DNA of 10,000 nucleotides from NCBI GenBank assembly GCA_020216985.1, contig JAIWOH010000172.1, positions 1 to 10,000 on the forward strand, given 5' to 3'. Of the stretch, positions 6,623 to 10,000 are shown piece after piece. The translations under genes were made by a program, and so were the position numbers. Source of the stretch: Nitrospira sp. GTDB lineage: Bacteria; Nitrospirota; Nitrospiria; Nitrospirales; Nitrospiraceae. The notes beneath the pieces are model-generated. The model did not search any database and was not told where the DNA came from. It saw only the letters and a list, made by a program, of their open reading frames with translations. Each line of letters starts with the position of its first letter. Positions within the stretch are counted from its first letter, which is position 1.

Positions 6623-8113
6623 GTGAACGGAGTCCATGCCGAGAGCAGGGTTGAATCGAACGGCGTTCAAATGAACGAGAGTCTTGTCCAGAAAGGCGTC
6701 GGGATCCAAGGGTTGACGACGGCAATTCTGTTGCCGTCGGTCGACTTGTTCGGCGATTCGATCGGGCGGCGGAGGGAAGCAGTGGGACCGCTGACGAGCG
6801 TGGTGGGAATCGGGCTGTTTCAGCGCGCGATCCTCACGTTGCAGCGGGGAGGAATCCGCCAATTGATCGTGTTGGCCGGTCCCGAGGAAGAACAGCTCAA
6901 ACAATCCTTGTGCAACGGGCCGCGGGTGACGATCCCCGTGCGATGGATGCCGGTCCGGGAATTTCCGCTCGACGATCCGAGGACGTGGGAGTTTTTGGGT
7001 GCCGAGGTGGGCGACTGCGCCCTTGTCTTGAGCGCGAACGCGGTCTTCTCGCGAGGTTTGATCGAGCATCTCAGGCAAGAGGCGCGAGACGGCGAGGCGA
7101 TGGTCGTGGCGCAAGCGACGTCGCGATCGTCCAAGGCGGTGACGGGCGGAGGCGTCCGGCTGAGGACCCGCGCCGAGCGATTGACGTCGTTTGCTCCCGC
7201 GCATTTCGATGATTCGGCCCCGTCCGCCGCCGAGATGGCGGTCTTGCCGGCCGGTCTGATGAGCGCCGCGCGGGATGCCGGAACGGAGAACGGTCGGCTG
7301 CCGATCCGCCGTTGGTTGGAACGGGCGGCGGTCGAGGGGCGCGTGCGCGTCATAGAAACGGCGGAGGACCGCGGCCTGTGGTATCAGGCGGTCAGAACGC
7401 CCGACGATCTGCCGATCGCTGAAAAGAAGCTGTTCCGCTCCCTGAGGAGCGACGCGGAGGGGTTCGTCGATCGGTATTTCAATCGCAAGGTTTCCCGTTG
7501 GTTCACGCGCCTGTTTCTCGCCGCGGGGCTGTCCCCCAATGCCATTACGATTGTGGCCTCTCTGATCGGCTTTACGGCCGCAGCGGGATTTTCCATGGGA
7601 ACCTACGGGGTGGGAGTCGCCGCGGCGCTGGTGTTCCAGTTGGCGGCCGTCATCGATTGCTGCGACGGCGAAGTGGCGCGACTGACGTTCGCCGAATCGC
7701 CGTTCGGCGCCTGGCTGGACCTTTTTATGGACAATCTTGTGCACATGGCCATCTTTGCGGGCATCGCGGTCGGGCTCTACACGGCGCAGGCGGGACAGCC
7801 GTGGGCGTGGAGTATGTTGGCGCTCGGCGCAACGGCCGTGCTGGGAAACGGGCTGTCGTTTGCGCTGGTGGAACGGGCGCAGAAAATCAAAGCCGCGAAT
7901 CGGTGGAAGACGCCGTCGGATGCGGCCTGGGCGGATTTCATGCTCAAGAACGTCGCCAGTCGGGATTTTTCGGTGACGCTCGTGCTGTTCGCGTTGTTCG
8001 CCAAGCTGGAGTGGTTTCTTGGATTTGCGGCGATCGGGTCTTTTCTCTTCGCCGGCGTCATGGTGTGGGTCGTTCGCCCGTCGGCCGTGACCTCGACCGA
8101 CGTCCGAGCGTGA
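6623..8113 (+). CDS. Degenerate nucleotidyltransferase-CDP-alcohol phosphatidyltransferase fusion
   Basis: A 496-residue bifunctional-looking protein (numbered from GTG 6623). Residues about 30-265 resemble a sugar-nucleotidyltransferase fold (TAILLPS, GLFQRAILTLQRGGI, DCALVLSANAVF). However, the GxGxR and PK signatures are missing, so it is probably not catalytic. Residues about 285-485 are an integral-membrane CDP-alcohol phosphatidyltransferase. They include SPNAIT (304-309) and a perfect DxxDGxxAR-x8-GxxxDxxxD motif with D345, D348, G349, R353, G362, D366 and D370, plus several membrane segments. Such enzymes move a phospho-alcohol from a CMP carrier to an acceptor. Here CMP-AEP plus a lipid alcohol, giving an AEP phosphonolipid, is the natural guess. 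The architecture recalls archaeal and thermophile inositol-phosphate cytidylyltransferase/DIPP synthase, so an inositol-type acceptor is an alternative. The start is unclear: GTG 6623 lies 4 bases after the previous stop; ATG 6671 would give 480 residues. Confidence 0.85.
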   Translation: MNGVHAESRVESNGVQMNESLVQKGVGIQGLTTAILLPSVDLFGDSIGRRREAVGPLTSVVGIGLFQRAILTLQRGGIRQLIVLAGPEEEQLKQSLCNGPRVTIPVRWMPVREFPLDDPRTWEFLGAEVGDCALVLSANAVFSRGLIEHLRQEARDGEAMVVAQATSRSSKAVTGGGVRLRTRAERLTSFAPAHFDDSAPSAAEMAVLPAGLMSAARDAGTENGRLPIRRWLERAAVEGRVRVIETAEDRGLWYQAVRTPDDLPIAEKKLFRSLRSDAEGFVDRYFNRKVSRWFTRLFLAAGLSPNAITIVASLIGFTAAAGFSMGTYGVGVAAALVFQLAAVIDCCDGEVARLTFAESPFGAWLDLFMDNLVHMAIFAGIAVGLYTAQAGQPWAWSMLALGATAVLGNGLSFALVERAQKIKAANRWKTPSDAAWADFMLKNVASRDFSVTLVLFALFAKLEWFLGFAAIGSFLFAGVMVWVVRPSAVTSTDVRA

Positions 8114-8120
8114 GCCCCGC

Positions 8121-9131
8121 GTGCTTCGTTATTTCTTATTGGCGTTCGGTCTCGCCGTCCTCGGCGTTCTCATTTGGCACATCGGTCCCCTGAATATTTA
8201 CGAGGCCGTCGCCAAGATCGGTCCCTCGGCCCTCGCGGTCATCCTCCTTCCCTCGTTCATTATGTACACGGTCGAGGCCTACGGCTGGAGGGTCGTGCTG
8301 GGGCCTGCCGGGCGAGCGGTGCCGTTTTGGCGGCTGTTGGCGATCAGAACGGCGGGGGAAGTCGTGAATATGACGACTCCGACGGCCTATTTGGGCGGCG
8401 AGCCGATCAAGGCCTATCTCCTCAACAAATACAACGTGCCGGTGGCGGAGGGAGCCGCTTCCGTGGTGATCGCCAAGACGACCATGACGATCGCCGAGGT
8501 CTGTTACATTTTAACGGGCGTCGCGCTGGGATTCCTGCTGCTGGGCGCGGGAGATTCGGCCGGCTATACGGTGACGGCGGCGTTGCTGAGCGTCGGCGTG
8601 CTGGTCTGTTCGATCGCGGGGTTCGTCTTCGTGCAGCGCCGCGGCCTCTTTGCGTCGATTCTGGGGATCGCCAGAGCATTGCGATTGCGAAGCGCGTTTC
8701 TGGAATCGCAGGAAGAGCATTTGCATTCCATCGACCGGACCATTCTGCATTTCTACAACCATCACCAACGGGTGTTCTATCTCTCGATCGGAGTGTATTT
8801 TTTGGGGTGGATGGCCGAATCGTTGGAAGTTCTGGTCATTCTGCACTATTTGGGCGGCCCGACCACCATTCTGTCGGCGTTTTCCATCGGCGCCCTCGCC
8901 GTCTTCATCAAAGGCGGGTCCTTTTTCATCCCTGGAAGTTTGGGCGCCCAGGACGGAGGAAACGTGCTGTTGCTGAAGGCGTTCGGCTACGGCGAGGTGA
9001 CCGGCTTGACCTTCGCGCTGTTGCGGCGATTCCGCGAGTTGGTTTGGATCGGCATCGGCCTTCTCTGCCTGGCGGTCATGGGCAAGAAAAAAGTCTATGG
9101 AGAAGAAGGGAACGTGGGTTCTCCCGGATAA
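8121..9131 (+). CDS. Flippase-like UPF0104/LPG-synthase-TM family membrane protein
   Basis: A 336-residue polytopic inner-membrane protein of the lysylphosphatidylglycerol synthase TM (UPF0104) family. Hydrophobic segments are visible at about 3-20, 35-53, 118-143, 150-172, 219-243, 249-270 and 300-321. Family landmarks are GGEPIKAYLL (92-101), PGSLGAQDG (271-279) and RFRELVW (303-309). In MprF this domain flips aminoacyl-phosphatidylglycerol, and other members act in hopanoid or glycolipid pathways. There is no catalytic tRNA-dependent transferase domain here, so it is not a complete MprF. It starts at GTG 8121, seven bases after the CDP-alcohol phosphatidyltransferase stop, as the last gene of the operon. 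That position suggests it translocates or handles the lipid made by its neighbour. Family membership is clear; the flippase role is inference. Confidence 0.8.
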   Translation: MLRYFLLAFGLAVLGVLIWHIGPLNIYEAVAKIGPSALAVILLPSFIMYTVEAYGWRVVLGPAGRAVPFWRLLAIRTAGEVVNMTTPTAYLGGEPIKAYLLNKYNVPVAEGAASVVIAKTTMTIAEVCYILTGVALGFLLLGAGDSAGYTVTAALLSVGVLVCSIAGFVFVQRRGLFASILGIARALRLRSAFLESQEEHLHSIDRTILHFYNHHQRVFYLSIGVYFLGWMAESLEVLVILHYLGGPTTILSAFSIGALAVFIKGGSFFIPGSLGAQDGGNVLLLKAFGYGEVTGLTFALLRRFRELVWIGIGLLCLAVMGKKKVYGEEGNVGSPG

Positions 9132-9173
9132 ACGTCCCTTGCGGCCGCCTCGATGTTCCGCTCGGTGCTCCTC

Positions 9174-9201
9174 TTGACTTTCAGAGTCCGGAAATTATCT
9201 G
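9174..9201 (+). promoter_or_regulatory. Possible promoter for the small heat-shock gene
   Basis: TTGACT (9174-9179, 5 of 6 to the -35 consensus) is followed after 16 bases by TATCTG (9196-9201), a poor -10. It would give an untranslated leader of about 145 bases. No convincing sigma32 promoter was found in the 223-bp gap 9132-9354, which otherwise holds only the leader and its ribosome-binding site. Confidence 0.22.
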
Positions 9202-9325
9202 GGAGCCGTTGCTGATACTTGACCAGGTGGAGCGCGGAGCGCCCGACACCGGCGGAGTAGCGGCGGCAGCGTAGTATCTCCCCGTTTGGGCAGACCCTCT
9301 CGTTTCCACCGATCGACTCAATCAA

Positions 9326-9347
9326 CGTTTTTTGGATAAAAGGAGGG
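9326..9347 (+). promoter_or_regulatory. Candidate fourU-like RNA thermometer over the Hsp20 ribosome-binding site
   Basis: A run of six U (9328-9333) is separated by GGAU (9334-9337) from AAAAGG (9338-9343), the first part of the Shine-Dalgarno sequence AAAAGGAGG. The two can form four A-U and two G-U pairs that hide part of the ribosome-binding site. Such weak U-rich pairing is the principle of fourU thermometers, known in front of small heat-shock genes such as Salmonella agsA. The stem is short, so this is a candidate only. The AGGAGG itself (9341-9346) is a strong site, eight bases from the ATG. Confidence 0.35.
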
Positions 9348-9354
9348 TTCAAAG

Positions 9355-9792
9355 ATGAACAGCTATCTCCCAAGCGTGATTTCTTCCGCGCGAACCGATG
9401 AATTCGACCGACAGATTGATCAGCTCTTCAATGAAGCGATGCGTGCATTCGGCGCGTCCGACGGTCTATGGGCTCCCGATTGCAACGTGTGGGAGGACGA
9501 CAACGGCTTTTACATTCAGATGGCGTTGCCGGGGTGGGAGCCCAAGGACATTACATTGGAAATGAACAACCAGGTTCTCACCATCAAGGGCGAGCGGAAC
9601 GCGCAACAGCCGGACGTGCGGGCGTATCACCTGCGCGAGATCGCAGAGGGGCGGTTCGCGAGGCTCTTTAAGTTGCCGGGTTTTGTCGATCAGGACAAGG
9701 CTTCCGCGACGCACAAACATGGTCTGTTGACCGTGACCTTCCCCAAGAAGGAAGAGGCGAAGCCTCGGCAAATTCTGATTCAAGGTTCGTAA
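9355..9792 (+). CDS. hsp20: Small heat-shock protein (Hsp20 family)
   Basis: A 145-residue alpha-crystallin domain chaperone of normal bacterial length. It binds unfolding proteins and keeps them in a refoldable state without ATP. The N-terminal arm (1-38) is followed by the alpha-crystallin domain at about 39-132, with the landmarks VWEDDNGFYI, LPGWEPKDI (58-66), LTIKGER (75-81), GRFARLFKLP (99-108) and the GLLTVTFPK end motif (123-131). A C-terminal ILI (140-142) is the IxI motif used in oligomer assembly. The start is ATG 9355 with a perfect AGGAGG at 8-base spacing, far stronger than in the phosphonate genes. With its own leader and 223 bp of spacing it is most likely a separate, heat-regulated unit. 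Confidence 0.95.
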   Translation: MNSYLPSVISSARTDEFDRQIDQLFNEAMRAFGASDGLWAPDCNVWEDDNGFYIQMALPGWEPKDITLEMNNQVLTIKGERNAQQPDVRAYHLREIAEGRFARLFKLPGFVDQDKASATHKHGLLTVTFPKKEEAKPRQILIQGS

Positions 9793-9819
9793 CGGCTCGG
9801 TTGCTGACATGGATGCGAA

Positions 9820-9849
9820 GGCCTCGCCGATGTTTTCCGCGGCGAGGCC
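9820..9849 (+). terminator. Hairpin downstream of hsp20, possible terminator
   Basis: GGCCTCGCC (9820-9828) and GGCGAGGCC (9841-9849) form a perfect 9-bp GC-rich stem with a 12-base loop, 27 bases after the hsp20 stop. No T-run follows, so it is at best a non-canonical intrinsic terminator or a 3'-end stabiliser. Confidence 0.45.
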
Positions 9850-9933
9850 CGCGTGGGCGGCGGTCGCCTGAAAGAGGAGTCCGGAAGGGGCGACTCAATT
9901 CGATCATGTAACAAAGAACATGGAGGGATATGG

Positions 9934-10000
9934 ATGAGATACGACGCACTGTGGCGGCGATGGCGAAAAGAGAACGGCAACAAAGGATCGGAACAATCCG
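9934..10000 (+). CDS. Start of an unidentified gene (partial)
   Basis: An ATG at 9934 follows GGAGGG (9922-9927) at a six-base spacing, a strong ribosome-binding site, and the frame stays open to the window edge. The 22 visible residues begin MRYDALWRRWRKENGN and are basic and hydrophilic. There is no signal peptide, and not enough sequence to assign a family. It is co-directional with hsp20, 141 bp downstream. Confidence 0.55.
   Translation, partial: MRYDALWRRWRKENGNKGSEQS

Noticed and set aside
6239..7744. 501-codon open frame on the minus strand
   Set aside because: It lies antisense to the cytidylyltransferase and phosphatidyltransferase genes, and the product is low-complexity Arg/Pro/Gln-rich sequence typical of GC-rich shadow frames.
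9176..9188. GACT-N5-AGTC inverted repeat as an HspR (HAIR) or HrcA (CIRCE) operator for hsp20
   Set aside because: Arms are only 4 bp and match neither the HAIR nor the CIRCE consensus; chance is likely.
9280..9287. CCCCGTTT as a sigma32 -10 element for hsp20
   Set aside because: No CTTGAA-like -35 box at the right distance upstream.

Overview
The window is GC-rich bacterial chromosome, densely coded on both strands. One protein carries an export signal and several are membrane proteins, which suggests a diderm bacterium. My impression is a Nitrospira-like (Nitrospirota) organism, but no rRNA or marker gene here proves that, and no similarity search was possible.

Layout. Positions 1-77 hold the start of a minus-strand membrane or exported protein that runs off the left edge. 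Next on the minus strand come a single-domain PilZ protein (323-730), a large fusion of a PEP-mutase-type domain with a nucleotidyltransferase domain (869-2557), and a small exported protein of unknown function (2781-3311). A divergent intergenic region with a strong sigma70-type promoter (3449-3477) starts a plus-strand operon. It encodes a two-subunit TPP decarboxylase of phosphonopyruvate/sulfopyruvate type (3544-4041 and 4160-4738), a class V aminotransferase of 2-aminoethylphosphonate type (4820-5902), a nucleotidyltransferase of the PntC/LicC kind (5899-6618), a fusion of a degenerate nucleotidyltransferase with a CDP-alcohol phosphatidyltransferase (6623-8113), and a flippase-like polytopic membrane protein (8121-9131). 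A separate small heat-shock protein gene (9355-9792) follows, with a possible RNA thermometer over its ribosome-binding site. The start of another gene lies at the right edge.

How the genes fit together. The enzymes line up as a complete phosphonolipid route. PEP is rearranged to phosphonopyruvate, decarboxylated to phosphonoacetaldehyde, aminated to 2-aminoethylphosphonate (AEP) and activated to CMP-AEP. The phosphonate headgroup is then moved to a lipid alcohol by the integral-membrane CDP-alcohol phosphatidyltransferase, and the UPF0104-type protein may flip or handle the product. The pathway assignment is inferred from families and gene order. Known biochemistry supports the early steps and CMP-AEP formation. 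The lipid transfer and flipping steps are hypotheses.

The main oddities are: the PEP-mutase domain departs from the canonical EDKxxxxxNS signature at two positions (Asn for Lys, Cys for Asn); three nucleotidyltransferase domains occur in one pathway, of which only one keeps a full textbook signature; and the decarboxylase is split and resembles archaeal sulfopyruvate decarboxylase.
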